64,000 nucleotides of DNA from Narthecium ossifragum (Eukaryota; Streptophyta; Magnoliopsida; Dioscoreales; Nartheciaceae). Below are positions 1 through 12,714 of the stretch, piece by piece. The notes under the pieces are model-generated. The model was given only the letters and a program-made list of their open reading frames with translations, made no database searches and was not told where the DNA came from. The position numbers and the translations under genes are program-made. The stretch lies in NCBI GenBank assembly GCA_963920575.1, contig OY986969.1, forward strand, positions 27,567,434-27,631,433. The letters run 5' to 3'. Within the stretch, counting starts at the first letter, position 1. The number at the start of each line of letters is the position of its first letter.

Positions 1-105
1 CCCTACCCCTAGCTCTCCTTCCTCCCTTCCCTTGTCCCCACCAAAGTCCAATTTGAATTTTCTCTCCGTGTAATAGTCTAGTATATATGCATATGGTCAT
101 CACCA

Positions 106-848
106 AGAGCATCTACATCAGCTCTTCTTTAACAGATTCTCTAAAATACAGTAAAAATAGTTATTTTTCTAGTTTACAGATTCTCTATCCAACAACACTC
201 TGCATCTGATACTCAAAGCCATTATCTATCAGACTTAAATATTAATATCTTCATTCTTTCTTTATATTTTCTATTTCTTATCTATTGGTCATATTATATT
301 CATAAATATATTTGAGAATAGTAATATATTCAAATAACTATATAATAGTTATATATATTAAATCGAAATATTAAAAATTTGGAAATCTTAATGTATTATT
401 ATTTCTTATTCATTGGAGAAGATGGGTTTGGAGAAGAGATCAAATGATAAATATGTTTTGAGAATCTTTTTTCAAAAGTAAAAAAGTCACATTTTATTAT
501 TAAATAACTATAGAATAGTAATTTGTTATTAGTTGAAATTATTAGAATATGAAAATCGTAATATCTTATTATTTCTTATTCATTAGACAATATGAGAGAA
601 TGAATTAAAAAATATATACAAATAGCTTTGGAGAATGAATTAAAGAAAAACATAAAACCATAATTTATTATAAAATAATTGATAGAAGAGCTACAATGAT
701 ACTCTACATGTGGAGTATCATTATAGCTCTTTTAGACAAAAATTCTATTTTAGAAGAGATGATGTGAGGGGATTTTGACTTTAAAAACACTATAGCTTTT
801 GTAAAATAGAGTTTTTGACTCTTTTACAAGAGCTGTTGCGGATGCTCT
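106..848. mobile_element. MITE-like element, GAGCATC-type termini
   Basis: The ends are inverted repeats. The left end starts AGAGCATC and runs into CAGCTCTT. The right end reads AAGAGCTG and ends GATGCTCT. The interior is very AT-rich and non-coding. An internal hairpin at about 686-733 pairs AGAGCTACAATGATACT with its near-complement across a short loop. No clear target-site duplication was found, so the superfamily is not assigned. A GAGCATTC-ended element at 24.7-25.0 kb resembles it only at the termini. Confidence 0.6.
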
Positions 849-1968
849 AAAAACTCCAAAGCTTATGCTAAATGTGACTGTATATATATACATGCATGGA
901 ACAACTTTAGCTGGCGTCGTGAGTTATTCGAGGGAGGAGTTATAATTAATTTCGATTCGAATTATTAGAGAAGTATATATGATTTCTTTAGCGTCCCAAG
1001 AAACAGATTCTCCACACCATTAATTGTAACTTTATTACTTTAATTAGTAGGTGTCTGTTTGTCCATATGTAGATAACACAACACATAGCCAGAGTTAAAA
1101 TCGATGCTCCCATAAAAGAGACAAGATAGTTACCTATAAGTCATCCCACTAATTAAAATGTTAATCCGCCGCAATCACGATATTTACACTGCATCTAGTT
1201 CTTATCTCTAATCATCCTACATCATCTAATTGTCTATTATGTGGCCCAATCCCTCTATTAATTACGGCTTACGGGTTAGGATATTTAGGATCGATTAGCT
1301 CTCCAATCTCTCTCTCTCTTTCATTCTTTCACTGCCAGCTCTTAACATTTTTCAGTATAAATCGATCCTTGGATCGCAACCCATGGCGAGGTGCAAATCT
1401 CGAGGCTCAGTTGATGGGGGGCACGAATCGCAGAGCACAGGTGTGGACTTAGGGGCGCAACACAGTGCTAGCAAATCTCAACAGTTTAGCAAGTGCTTTT
1501 GTTACTAGCGGGCCTAATTTCCATGATAAAAAAATATTAGATACCACCTATACATGGACAACATATGTCAGACAACATAATTGTTCGGTTTACTGCTAGG
1601 GTTATCCTAACACAGCAGTAGATCTCGACAAATTAGTGAGCATGGTTATTAGGGTTTAGATTATAGCACTATCTGGCATGTTTGACTTATGTCAAGACGA
1701 TATGGTTTAGTTTTTAATGCTAAGATTACAATGATGTCCGAGAGATTCGATAAATATTTTTAAAAATTAGCCAAAACATTACTAGAGTTAATGACAATTG
1801 ATGCCCCGTCATAACAGATTCAATAGTACTATCAATTTTTTTATATTGATTTATTGGGGGTAGCGATCAATTAGCTTATGGGCATGCTTGTCGGCCTCTA
1901 GAGGTGCTTTTCCTTGGCCCGTTTCGTAGTGAGTCTATGTCTATGCTATGGATGCACATAGAAGCTTA

Positions 1969-2166
1969 GGGCGTGTTTGGCGACGATCGAATCCGTCATC
2001 CTCATTTGATCATTCCGTCGTCGTTTGCGATCGATGCGGATTCTGTTTTTTCGGAATCTACGGAATCGGTCAAGCCATGGATTCCATTCACGACATCTAC
2101 TCAATTTGGATGGACGCCGTGAATATAATCCGCTCTCGCGGATCCTATCCCGCCAAACACACCCCC
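1969..2166. mobile_element. Tourist-type MITE (PIF/Harbinger-like)
   Basis: A 198-bp element begins GGGCGTGTTTGGCG and ends with the matching inverted repeat CGCCAAACACACCCCC. A 3-bp TTA flanks it on both sides (1966-1968 and 2167-2169), which is the PIF/Harbinger hallmark. The ORF across it has no protein-family features and is rejected as a gene. Confidence 0.75.
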
Positions 2167-2169
2167 TTA

Positions 2170-4268
2170 GAGTAAACTCCTAATGCTCCGATACAACATA
2201 TCAAAATAGAGAAAATATTCAATTGGAGCTTGAAATAACGTTAGCTTGTGTCAAGCTCCACTGTGTGAATGACGTCACTTTTTTAAAAAACTTTTTGCTA
2301 GATCAATTGTCACAGTATCAATAATATTTTGCTAAATTTAATTAAGAGTTCGATATTTAACTCATCTCCGTTTGAGATTTCATCAAAAGTTCTTTGCATT
2401 TAGCCTTGTTTGAAATCAAAAGGTTTCACTTGATGATACAACAATTCACTGATCAAAAAAACTATAAAAACCAATGTGTCATTCACTTCGTGGATGGCAC
2501 GGGCTAACGTGGTGCATTGTTTCCGCTGACATCTCTCATCAAAATAGCTATCAAAACGGCATATTTCTAGCTGAAAGTTGGTGGAAAATACTACCATATG
2601 TCCAAATCAAGATTTCAAACACGATTGTGTTGTTTCAAGAAACATAAAAATATTTCTTTATTAAAAATATTTGCAAAATCAATCTCTTTCTCCACTCAAC
2701 GCAGAATCAACACAAAAACTTAACTTGATATGGAGAGATAAGTAGATCACATATTTACATCATAGTATTTATCATAGACAGGTCTTGAAGGTATTATTAC
2801 AGCAATGAAATCCATGCAAATCCTTCGCAGTTTGTAGCAAATTCATGAATATAGGCTTGCTTGTTACAATGGCATGCTGATGATAAGTGTGACAAGACGT
2901 CTGGTCCCCAGGAGCAGGAGCAGCCGCAGATAAAGGAGGACAGAAAGAAATTAAAGGAAGAAGAGCATCAAGATCAAAGCGTCCGCCACACATGACAAAG
3001 TTGTCTCTCTTTTCCATGCAGATTACATGATTCATGGTGAATGATTAATGCGAATTACACAAGGAATTAGGCTGGACGGTCGTTTTATAATTTTTATTTT
3101 TATTTTTTGCTTTTTGCAGGGCTCTAGCTAGCTAGCTATATATATATATCGTGGAAATCCCATGTCAGCGATCTCATCCTTGGTCTGGTCTGATGGAGAT
3201 GCCACTTAAAATCCACTAGCAAATCGCATGGCATGAACATCCAGAGAGGCCTGCATAATGTACGTAGTATTTTTATTACCAATGAATGGGCAATGGGCAA
3301 TGGCAGTGGGCAGTGGCCCAGTGGCTGGTTTTCTTTCATTTCAGACAGCCATCCTGGTGTATATGGCATGCTTAGTAATGGGTAATATGCCTGCCTGCCT
3401 TCTCTTCTTCCATCCATTCATCCTATCTACTTCTTCTTTTTGTTGTATATTCATTTGTAGGTATGGTTTAATTTGGAAATCCAGGCCTCTCTCTCTCTCT
3501 CTCATCTTTATCATCCGCCGTCCATTGCTAATGGTGGGGCAGGTTATGATATGATTCAGCTGCAGCTGCTGCTGCTGCTGCTGCCGCCGCCGCCAGTAAA
3601 GAGAGGCGCCCATTTCACCTAGCTCACAGCGCCAGGCAATCGGAGAGGGGGGGCCACGATGCCTCGGCTCCTTGGTGGAAAATAATCCCCAGGGTTGGGG
3701 GCCAACGGACGCTATTATGCGCATAAAAGCCGTGTTAGCAGCATTCGGATCCCCCTTCTCTTTTCTCTCTCTCACAGAGTCGCATGCATCAATCGCCATC
3801 ATCGACGATAGATTTTTAAAAGACAGACGTCTCTGGGGACTCTAGAGCACCTACAAACAACACGCCAATACCAGTCCTTTTGCCTTTATAGCAAGCTTTC
3901 ACCATTGATATTTCTAACATTATCCGTGTGAAGATAGATACGGACGGATTCAAGGACGGAAAAAAGAGCTACCTCTCTCTGTGGTATTTGTAATTCCTCA
4001 TCTGTCTTCTCGACAATATGACACTAGCCAATAAGCATAGCTTCGGAGAACAATGAGAGAATATGATACAAGAAGCATCACTGCCTCAATTAAATTGGTT
4101 TCATACACATTTATAGCTTGCATTACGATCTGAAACTTGGCATGCTATGCGTCCGCATCCAAAAGACATGCATGCCCTTGTTCCGGAATCATACATCCAG
4201 ATTTTTGTTCCCCATAACACAACACAATGAACAATCCCAAAACAACAGACTTCGCTGCCTATCGAAGA
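2170..4268. other. intergenic, no recognised gene
   Basis: AT-rich sequence with scattered short ORFs that show no domain or intron-exon logic. It includes a CT microsatellite near 3490, a CTG/CCG trinucleotide tract near 3560-3596, and an alternating TA run near 3138. The 3' UTR of TIC100 (minus strand) probably occupies the last few hundred bases. Confidence 0.5.
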
Positions 4269-6899
4269 CTACATGTAATCACTGACTGGGATATGAAAGG
4301 ACAAAATAGTAAGATCATGAGCGACACTGCCTGATATTGCCTTGGCAGAAATAGTTGTAGGAGCCTTCCAAGCTCCAAGTGCTGATAGATTCCGAGCCAG
4401 GGAGTGCAGTTGTGAATTGCCACCATTTCTTTTGGAAAGCCCCTGCCTTCCTCGTGCAGCTCTCAGTTTTGTTCTTTGGTTAAATGAATATGTGAACTTC
4501 ACCGAGTCAACCTTTTCCTGGAAGATAATAAGCTTTTCACTGTTGAAATCGGGATGGGGCTTGGCCGGGGAAGAAGGTTGGCGCCTGTTTCCCCAGGAGA
4601 AAAAGGTTTCTTGCAGCTTGGGTGGAACCTAGAGAAGTCCAGAAGGAAAAAAAAAATTAATTCGACCCGCATAACTTATATAAATGAAAAAGTCACTACA
4701 AGCTACTGCCTGTAGATAATGAAAAAATGCAGAAAGGTTAGCTTTGATTTGCCACATGGCAGGTCAAACTCCAAAGGAAATGAATATTTGAAACCAAATT
4801 GTGCAGGAAATTAAGTGGTTGTTATAGTGACTAACCCTCATAGCCGAGCCGCATGAGGCTAATGACATGCTCAGAGAAGAAAAAGGAGACTTCCCAGACT
4901 TCCTTTCCTCCACAGTAGCCGTCTTATTCTCTCCTTGACCAACTGTGCCAAAGCTCGTTGGTGCTCCTTCATCTTCCTCTTCATCCTCTTCATCCTCAAT
5001 CTCTGCTCCATCCTCGCGAGCTGAAGGAGATGAATCGTCTTCATCCTTTCCTTCAGCAGCCCTTTTCTCTTCCTCTTTCTGCTTCTTCTTCAACTCAATT
5101 TCCATGTCTTCCATCGCCTCCTCTAGGCACAATTCAGCCTCAATAAACTCGAGCTCCTTTTCGATAAGCTTTTGATTCATCTCATTTGTTTTCTTCTTCT
5201 CCTCAACCCACTTCTCCAGCCTTTCAAAGTGTGGTTTTAGTGCATTTTCAACTGATGTTACCAAGCGCATAAGCTTGCCCTCCTTCTTCGGACCTGGTTT
5301 GGCTCGTCCATAAAACTCGTCAAATCCAAGAGGCAAAAACTCGGCCTTTTCGGGGTCTACATCCTCCCCCTCTTCCAGCCGTGGCTGCCAGAACAAGCGA
5401 ACACCATCTTTGTCATCCTCCACATAATTTATCAATCTTCCTGTGCGAGTGTGAAGAATAAGTGGGTCTTCTGTATATATAAGCCTCGATGGGTCTTCTG
5501 GGTCAAGTTCAGGCTCCTTATTGATAAGAAGAAATTCAGGGCTGTCATCTGGAGAGCAAAATAAAATCAGGTATCAGCAAGAGAACCTTGGTACATTAAA
5601 AGCCACTTGGCCAGGCTTATTCACCAAAGAGGACTCCTCCCTCCAATTATTTGTCACATGCTAGTCATCATTTACAGCAAATTACATCATGCACCATCTA
5701 TTTGCTCATCTTGATGCTAATAAATAACCTTATAAAGCGTGTACCACAAACAAACTGGAAAAGAACTAGCTTTGAGTAAAGATATCATGCACAAAATATG
5801 TAGGCCAAAAATATACGAAACCTGGCATGCGCAAGATAGTGCATCTTTGAGTAAAGATATCATGCACAAAGATATAGCCCAAAAATATATGAAACCTGCT
5901 ATGGATAAGATAGTGCATTGAAAACGGGAGAGCCACCCATAACAAAATTGATAAATTAGTGTATGGTGTTATTAAGAAAAATAAAATAATAGGTACCTTT
6001 AGACCACCAATATTCAAGCTCAGCAGGCATAGGTATCCTCAGTGGTGCCTTGTGGAAAGAGTTTAACCACATCTCCCTTTCTTGGTCAACCTCTTCCACA
6101 TATGTTTTCCAGTAATCAGGAACCTGGAGCAGCAAGTTTTTGCTTCTCAGCAAAAGAAAGGAAAAGGACAATAACAATAGAATTCAACAGTAAAGTGAAA
6201 AATTTGGCATACCTCATAGAACTGGTTGATAAACCCAGGAGCCATCCATACATCATCTTCCTCGTAAAAATATGGATGTTGTGGGTCGCCATATGGACCT
6301 CTCTCCTCTCTTACCACTAAGGAAAATACATAGCATCTGAGGTATCAGCAGTGAGAAAAAAGTTCGAGATATTCATCCCATAGGTAGGTCATAAAATCTA
6401 AGTCATGCAGTTGCTCAAAAAATAAAAAAACTATGCTATATCATAGTTTTTTTTTTTTTTGATTAATTAAGCCTAATGGCTGGGGAGGAAAGAAGAGGTT
6501 ACATAGCAGCTAATGGTGGCCCAGAGGGACCACTCATAGACGAATCCTATGGAAGATAACATGTTCGGTAGTATAGAATCATACTCCCATCAGGCTTGTT
6601 AATAAACATCCGTGACTTTGCAGCAGCTACTTCAGCAATGCCTGCATGCAGCTGAAAAGGAAGACATGCAAAGTTACAGTTAGAAACAAAAATGAGTACA
6701 GGAGAAAAAACATGCACGGGCGGTTGAATTGATACCGCGGAAACATCGGCATCACAGCCAGTTGAATCTTCTAGGTGTTCGCCAAAGTAGAACCTCCCCT
6801 GCGTGCAGGTTAAGCAACTATGATCTTGATTAGCTCTGCTACACTTACAGAAGGCACTAGTTAAAACATTAAAGATCTTCAGCAGACTTCAATTTTTGA

Positions 6900-6942
<43 letters not shown>

Positions 6943-9637
6943 TATATATGCTTCCAAGAGGTTACAGACCAGACCACAGCAAGGAAAGAACTTCAGGCAA
7001 CACACAGGTAGCCAGGAGTTCAGTCAGAATCAAGAAGTGAACTGAATTAAGTCCATGGTCATAAAAGAAGAACAAGTTCGCATAGACCTACATATATGAT
7101 ACGCTCATTGACTTCATATACACCACAACCATGCATGCGACCATGCTTCCACTGCCCAGCATATCGATACCTGCCTTTCTCTCTGTCAAAGAAACATAAT
7201 TGCTAGTACATTAATATGTTATATTTCGAGTTCGCATACATCAGTAGGAAAAAAGCTCACAAGAACAAAATAATGTGTTGCAAAGGTCTGAAGAAACTTC
7301 TTGCATATGATTAGCTAACAAGTGCGACATATATCCTGGGAAATACACATCCCTACCTACCAAAGTTAAAACAATGGTGGTGGGACTGTAACATCATGAG
7401 ATGATTATGTTGTAGAAGTGGAGATAAATGAATGCCCATGGTGCTATTTATGCATTCTACTAAGAACAGAAAACTTACGGTTTATGCCCAAACACCTTAA
7501 TCCACTCATCACTTTCATAGAAAGGAATTTCTCGGTTCTTGTCAACTAAGCGCATAGTATCCTCTATGTCCATCTCCAACCAGTTTTTATCTTCTGGTGT
7601 CATGAAATCCCTGGATAGAATCCTACCTTCCGCACGCATCTTAGCTTCAAGCCTGATAATGTTGAATATAAGATCATCAGGAACAGCATACTCTAAACCT
7701 TCTTGTGAGTGGCTTGGTTCAATTGGCGACAAAGATACAAAACATACTTTGAACCTGGAACAGGCTCAACATCAGGAATGTCAACTTCAACAACTCCATG
7801 ACCCTCCATTGCATTCTGAAGCCATTCCCCTTCATACCTACAAGTACAATAAATCTTGACAATACCTCTTTCCAATGTGTTCAGTGAATAGCAATGAAAT
7901 GTCTCCATTTCAGAAACTCAGAGGATAATAATAATAATAATAATAATAAAACCAATATCCTGAAAATCATGCTTTTGAAGCCACTCAGAACAAGATGGAT
8001 TGCCAACTTTTCAACATTTTTGAACCATTTTATATTAGAAAGAATCAACTAGAATTTGCAATAGTTACTGTCAATGTGTATTGTTTCTGCTTTAGCATGA
8101 ACAACCTCTAAATGGTTCCCATTGTTGATCCAAAATGGAATTACGAGTTATTATTACTCAGGGATTATCAAAAAAGGCATAATGATAAAACCCAAAAAAG
8201 GCGTAATGATAAAACCCAAAAACCACCTTGAGTACTTCAAGGTCAAATATGAATTGAGTGTAGATGATGAACAAACTGAAAAAGAATCACCAACCTGACA
8301 AGCCCCTGCTCAGCAACATAAACACCTTTTCCATGGGCCAAGTCATCCCAAACAGTTCCTTCATACCTTCAACGCATCATAAGGTACAAAAATCAGCAAA
8401 CAGTTCTACTTTCAACTCGAAGCAGAGCAGAGGTAATTGTTTCGATTTTTCCATCCAGAAGTTATGAGTGTTGCTATTGTAAGGCAAAGTGAAAGGAGCA
8501 TGATAGCGTGTTTTCACTCGGCATAGAAAGCGAAAGGTTCTACTGACTAGTCCATTGCGCCGGGTAGAGCAATTGAAGGTAATCAATCTCAAAATCGTTC
8601 ATCCTAGCTTTGATACAAACCCACAAATTCGATACCAATAAATAATCACAATTTGCACATAAACAAGCTCTACTGCTTTAATACCTACACTCCCAGGAGT
8701 GAGCTGAGTTTCGGAGTCTTTGACATCTACTAGAAAGGGAAGCGACCAGCTCTCCATATCAAATTTGCACGAAATGTAAGATATAAAGGTCCTCAAATAT
8801 GATCCTAGAATGCAAGTTGATACTTGATACTAATCAAGCACATTTCCAGTTTCGTAGGCGAAATCATATAGGCATGTCAATAAAACTAGGTTTCTTAAGA
8901 CCGGAGGATAGTCAATGTCATCTGAGTTGAGCTCAAGCGATGTGAGAAAAGATACCAATCGAAGAAGGGCATTGATTGACGGATAAAAGAGAGAGAACGA
9001 ATGCAGGAACTCACGAGCTGCCGTCGGGGAATACGTAGCTGACCCATCGAAGGAACTCCTCGATGCGGTCGAGCTCTTCGATGACGGACTTGGGGTTGGA
9101 GATGTCGTAGTGGTTATCGGGGATGGCAGGGTAGGGCTTGCGGTAGGGGAGGTAAAAGGGAGCGATGGGCGGGTCACGTCCAGCCTTGACCTCGTCGCGG
9201 ATGACCTCCCAGTCGTCTTCGTCGGCCCAGACGGGATCCCAGCCAGGCTTGGTCATCTCGACGGGGGCGTCGGCCCAGAGCTCACGGAGGTCCTCCTCGC
9301 GCCACTTCTCAGGGTCCCTGGGGAAGTCGAATAGGTCCTCATGGTAAACGTATTCGCGCTCCTCCTCTTCCTCCCGCTTCTTATTGGACTGGCTCTCCAG
9401 GACCTCCGTGAACTTGCGGATGTTTGTCTCCGGGGTATTGTCCTCATTGTCATCCTCGCTTGAGCTGTAACCTTCGTAGCCTCCCTCCTCGTCCGAAGCG
9501 TACTCCGACTCAGAGGACGACTCCTTGTCACCCTCCTCGTCCTCGTCCTCCTCATCTACTTCATTAACTTCATATTCTTCTCCTTCATCGTCCTCCTCGC
9601 CCATTGCCTGCGGCTGGTCGGAGTCGTCGTTCGCCAT
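4269..9637 (-). CDS. TIC100: TIC100, plastid inner-envelope translocon subunit
   Basis: Eleven coding exons (5' to 3' on the minus strand): 9015-9637, 8295-8366, 7748-7837, 7479-7652, 7092-7182, 6736-6798, 6585-6651, 6213-6316, 5997-6123, 4836-5548, 4269-4628. All introns are GT/AG, and the exons sum to 2,484 nt (827 aa plus stop), close to the roughly 870 aa of Arabidopsis TIC100. The first ~115 residues are highly acidic. MORN repeats follow, visible as YEGTVWDDLAHGKGVY, YEGEWLQNAMEGHGVVEV and YAGQWKHGRMHGCGVYEV. Next come the family-typical segments DYWKTYVEEVDQEREMWLN and EFLPLGFDEFYG, then a Glu/Lys-rich coiled coil. In dicots TIC100 works with TIC20, TIC56 and Ycf1/TIC214 in importing preproteins into plastids. 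No disabling mutation was seen. Identification is from remembered family sequence, and the splice sites are read by eye. Confidence 0.93.
5771..5920. repeat. 75-bp tandem duplication in a TIC100 intron
   Basis: Two adjacent diverged copies (5771-5845 and 5846-5920) both begin TTTGAGTAAAGATATCATGC and end with GATAGTGCAT. They lie in the intron between exons 9 and 10 of TIC100, so they do not affect the protein. Confidence 0.85.
6903..6940. repeat. AT dinucleotide microsatellite
   Basis: An uninterrupted alternating AT/TA run lies in a TIC100 intron (between exons 5 and 6), followed by a short imperfect continuation. It is likely to vary in length between individuals. Confidence 0.9.
8170..8217. 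repeat. 24-bp tandem duplication
   Basis: Two adjacent copies of a unit starting AAAAAAGGC and ending GATAAAACCC differ by one base. They lie in a TIC100 intron, between exons 2 and 3. Confidence 0.8.
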
Positions 9638-11029
9638 AGTCGTCCTCCTCCTCGGCAGCAGCAGTGGAAACGGAGCGGATGAGGCGCGCCAGGGGATAAG
9701 GCGACTCTGTTTTCATTTGTGTGTGTCGGGCCGCTTTTTAGATGGAGGCCCATTGGACTAGCGGGTCTGTGAGCTGTTCAGCGACGATGGAAAATTATCC
9801 GAGGTGGTGTGTACCCGCGAGCCCGGCCCGGATCAAAAGCCTAGTAAAAACAGGTTGGTAGAGATGAGATGACCCAATTCAATACGCGACGGATATGCTG
9901 GGGGCTCATACATAGATCGGACTGGATTGCGCCCATCCCTTTTAGAAAAAGTAACCAGTTTAAGCCGTCGATTAACCAATTGATCAATGCGCTTGCAACC
10001 TGGAACAGAACACATGCACTGTTGCATGGTCTGAACGGGTAATATGGGTCGAGTTCACAAGGATTGTTCGAGCATTGGGTCTTGTACTTCATGCAATGCG
10101 TTTTCACCAATAATAAAATGAAGGCCACTTTTGAAATCCTGGAATATTTGGCAGGACCATGCACCGTATGCGTCCTTGCTGCTTGAATAGAAATAGATCC
10201 TACTCCTTAATTCCTCTGCTCTTCCTACCAGAAGGAGCTTTCTTGGAAGCAGGATCAAAGTAACGCAGAGATAGAAGCAGGTGCCAAAAAGGCCCGGTTG
10301 AACGGTATATATATGAAATGAGCGACATTTTTTACACGCCTGAGTCCGGGATGGTGACTATTGAGTTTTGCGAGGTTTTCACCAGTCTTGTGCATGCATC
10401 GTCTTATTCCCTCCACCCACGATTGTCACGCACTCTCTCTCCAGTCTCCACACATAGATGATATATGTTCATACCGTCGAAAGCTAATTAAAAGATCTAA
10501 GTAGAGAAATATCAAACTAAAAGAGGGCTTAACTGGATTAAATGTTGTATACGTACTACTCTAGTAGGCTATAGCCTATAGGAGCAAATGGTGACAAACA
10601 CGTCGAGTGGAGGAGCGCCCACGCGCGATACAATGATGAACAAGAAAATAGACTTCCCCACTGGACCACGATAATATCTTGACGTGGCCTGATTAAGATG
10701 GAGGGCTCTCCATCTCCAATCCATGGGGCCTGACCTTTATCTATATGTATCTTGATCATTTTTGAGTCACGATGGCTGAGGAAGAAGGGTTTCAACTTTC
10801 AAAGCTATAATGCTGTTCCAGGGGATGTACCACGTTTGTGGATAAGATGAGGAGTTTGTTGATCTCCCCGGGCATCTTCCGCTTTTGCGTGCGGGGTGGG
10901 CGGAATCTATTATCACCACACACGCACACATGGAGCCAATCAAATCAAATAAGACATCCTCCGAGGCGAGGCGTGCGACGAGATTAGTGAGTTTTTATGC
11001 CGAGGCTATCTTACGAAAGAGCAAGAAAC
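9638..11029. other. intergenic; TIC100 promoter side
   Basis: This holds the upstream region of the minus-strand TIC100 gene and then unassigned sequence. No CDS, tRNA or element with clear termini was recognised. The small ORFs at 9.8-10.3 kb and 10.56-10.80 kb show no family features or splice context. Confidence 0.5.
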
Positions 11030-11427
11030 GAGTCACTGTTATACGGTCAGATGCTTCATGACTTACTGGACGCGCAACGATCGGAGTGGTGGCTTTTGTC
11101 AGAGAGAAAATAAGGTGGATTATAGAAGAGCCAACTTGTGTTAATTCGGTGCTTCATGTAAAATTGAAGGTCATTTTGCGTACCTTACAATATGCAAAGG
11201 TGGATGGTATGCGTAGCTTTGTCGTCGAGTCAAACTCACGGCATGCTATTGATGTCCTTAATAGAAGACGGGTTTGGACACCATGCATAGAGGAAACTGT
11301 GCGTGAGATTTGGCTTCAGACGTCCATTTTGGGATCTGTTTTGTTTACTCCTATCCTACGGGGTGACAATATAATAGATGATGGTATAGCTCAGTCGTGC
11401 CGATCCTCTGGGATTCCTATTGTTTGA
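11030..11427 (+). pseudogene. RNase H-like remnant (LINE or domesticated)
   Basis: The reading frame resembles the RNase H domain found at the 3' end of plant LINEs and in many orphan plant ORFs. A SDAS-like first Asp motif at about 11,050 is followed directly by an in-frame TGA. Further on, VVESNSRHAIDVLN matches the usual VxSDSxxAI region with the catalytic Asp replaced by Asn. The helix that normally carries the catalytic Glu (AELxAI) reads VKLKVI. With a stop and two catalytic positions lost, it should be inactive. No reverse transcriptase domain lies upstream and no poly-A tail follows. Confidence 0.6.
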
Positions 11428-11928
11428 GAACCGGAGGACAGCAAATCAGCGCTGGATAAGTTATTGTAATTCAAACCTATGGGCTCAACTCATAAATATT
11501 TTGAGATACTCAATGGATCAGTATCTCATTACCGATGAAATGTATCAATAATCGAATCGGTAGGTATCAGTAGTGATATACCAATTTATTGATCTACTGA
11601 TAGATTAGATGAATCTTTCGCGATCCCACTGGCGATTGGTGACATGTGCAAAATTCATCATGTATACAGATATTTATTCATGGTCGAAAGAAACGGCGAA
11701 GACACGGAGAGTTGCGTCTAGCGAACAGTAACGTGCTCCCCGCGCGGGAGAGGAGCTGGTAGTGATAGCATTTCTATAATCAAGGGCTTTTGTTAATTAA
11801 TTTAGTACAGGGGATAGGGATATTAACTCTCAACTCTTTAACCTACCTAGTTTAACTTCTGGAAGAAGAAGGGGGGAGGCTGAGAAGAGCCCGACCTCCC
11901 CTTGGCTTCCCCCGTTACAGGCAGCAAC
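11428..11928. other. upstream region of the DUF7054 gene
   Basis: About 500 bp without a recognisable coding segment. The last ~100 bases before the ATG at 11,929 are probably 5' UTR. No convincing TATA box was picked out. Confidence 0.4.
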
Positions 11929-12714
11929 ATGCCTCCTCTGCAGCCGTCGGCGGCTGTGATGAACAACAACTATTCCAATAACCCCAACAGCGGCCGAAGG
12001 GGGCAGGACCGGAAACCTCAGCCCGGAAGGGCGGCGTCGTTTCATGGAAGGACGATGGCCGCGCAGGCGGAATACCGGCAGATGCGGCGGCCGAAGACCC
12101 AGCCGGAGTTGCTCTCCGGTTGCAGGACAGCGTCGTCGCCCGAGCTCATCAAGCGTGGATCCTGTTTCGGCGGTGGAAGGCCAGAAGGGAGTGTTCCGGC
12201 CAAGGTGCTGGTGAACGTCACGGTGCCGAGGAGCTTGGGGGCGTTGCAGGTGTTGGCCTCGATGGATTGGACCGTCGAGGACCTAGTGGCGGCAGCTGTA
12301 AAGCTGTACGTGAAGGAGGGGCGGCGCCCCACGCTGGCGACGACGGAGCCAGCCGCCTTCGGCCTCCACTACTCCCAGTTCAGCCTAGACTGTAAGTTAA
12401 CAGAAAATTTGAACTAATCGATCTATGCAATTCAATTTCAACTCCATTCGATGCTGATCGAGATCTCTCTGCTCTCTGCTCTCTATCTGGTAGGTTTGGA
12501 TCCAAATGAGAAACTTATTGAGTTGGGTTCTAGGAACTTCTTCCTCTGCCCCAAGGCGCCGGTGCCTCCGTCGATCTCATCTCATGATCATACGGCGGCA
12601 GCCTCTGCTTCGCCTTCTTCTTTGAAATCGTCCTCCTGCTCAAATGAAGCTCAGAAGGCATCCAAGATCTCTATCCCATTCCCGTGGCTCAAGTTCATGG
12701 ATTTCATGTTCTAA
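11929..12714 (+). CDS. DUF7054-type plant protein, function unknown
   Basis: Two exons, 11929-12391 and 12494-12714, join across a 102-bp GT/AG intron to give 227 aa. The N-terminal ~85 residues are low-complexity and basic. The central part (about residues 85-165) contains KVLVNVTVPRSLGALQVL, then WTVEDLVAAAVKLYVKEGRR, then FGLHYSQFSLDC. Across the splice junction it continues with LDPNEKLIELGSRNFFLCP. This is the conserved ubiquitin-like-fold module found in many plant proteins of unknown role. The C-terminus is Ser/Pro/Ala-rich and ends in a short hydrophobic stretch, WLKFMDFMF. The ATG at 11,929 is the first in frame. Exon 1 is GC-rich and the intron AT-rich. The domain call is from memory of the family. 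Confidence 0.8.

Noticed and set aside
3341..3802. 153-codon minus ORF with a Gln run
   Set aside because: The Gln run comes from a CTG microsatellite. The flanks show no family features or splice context.
9011..9761. Long ORFs on the plus strand and in other minus frames over TIC100 exon 1
   Set aside because: They are shadows of a GC-rich acidic coding exon. The chosen minus frame alone joins to downstream conserved exons in phase.
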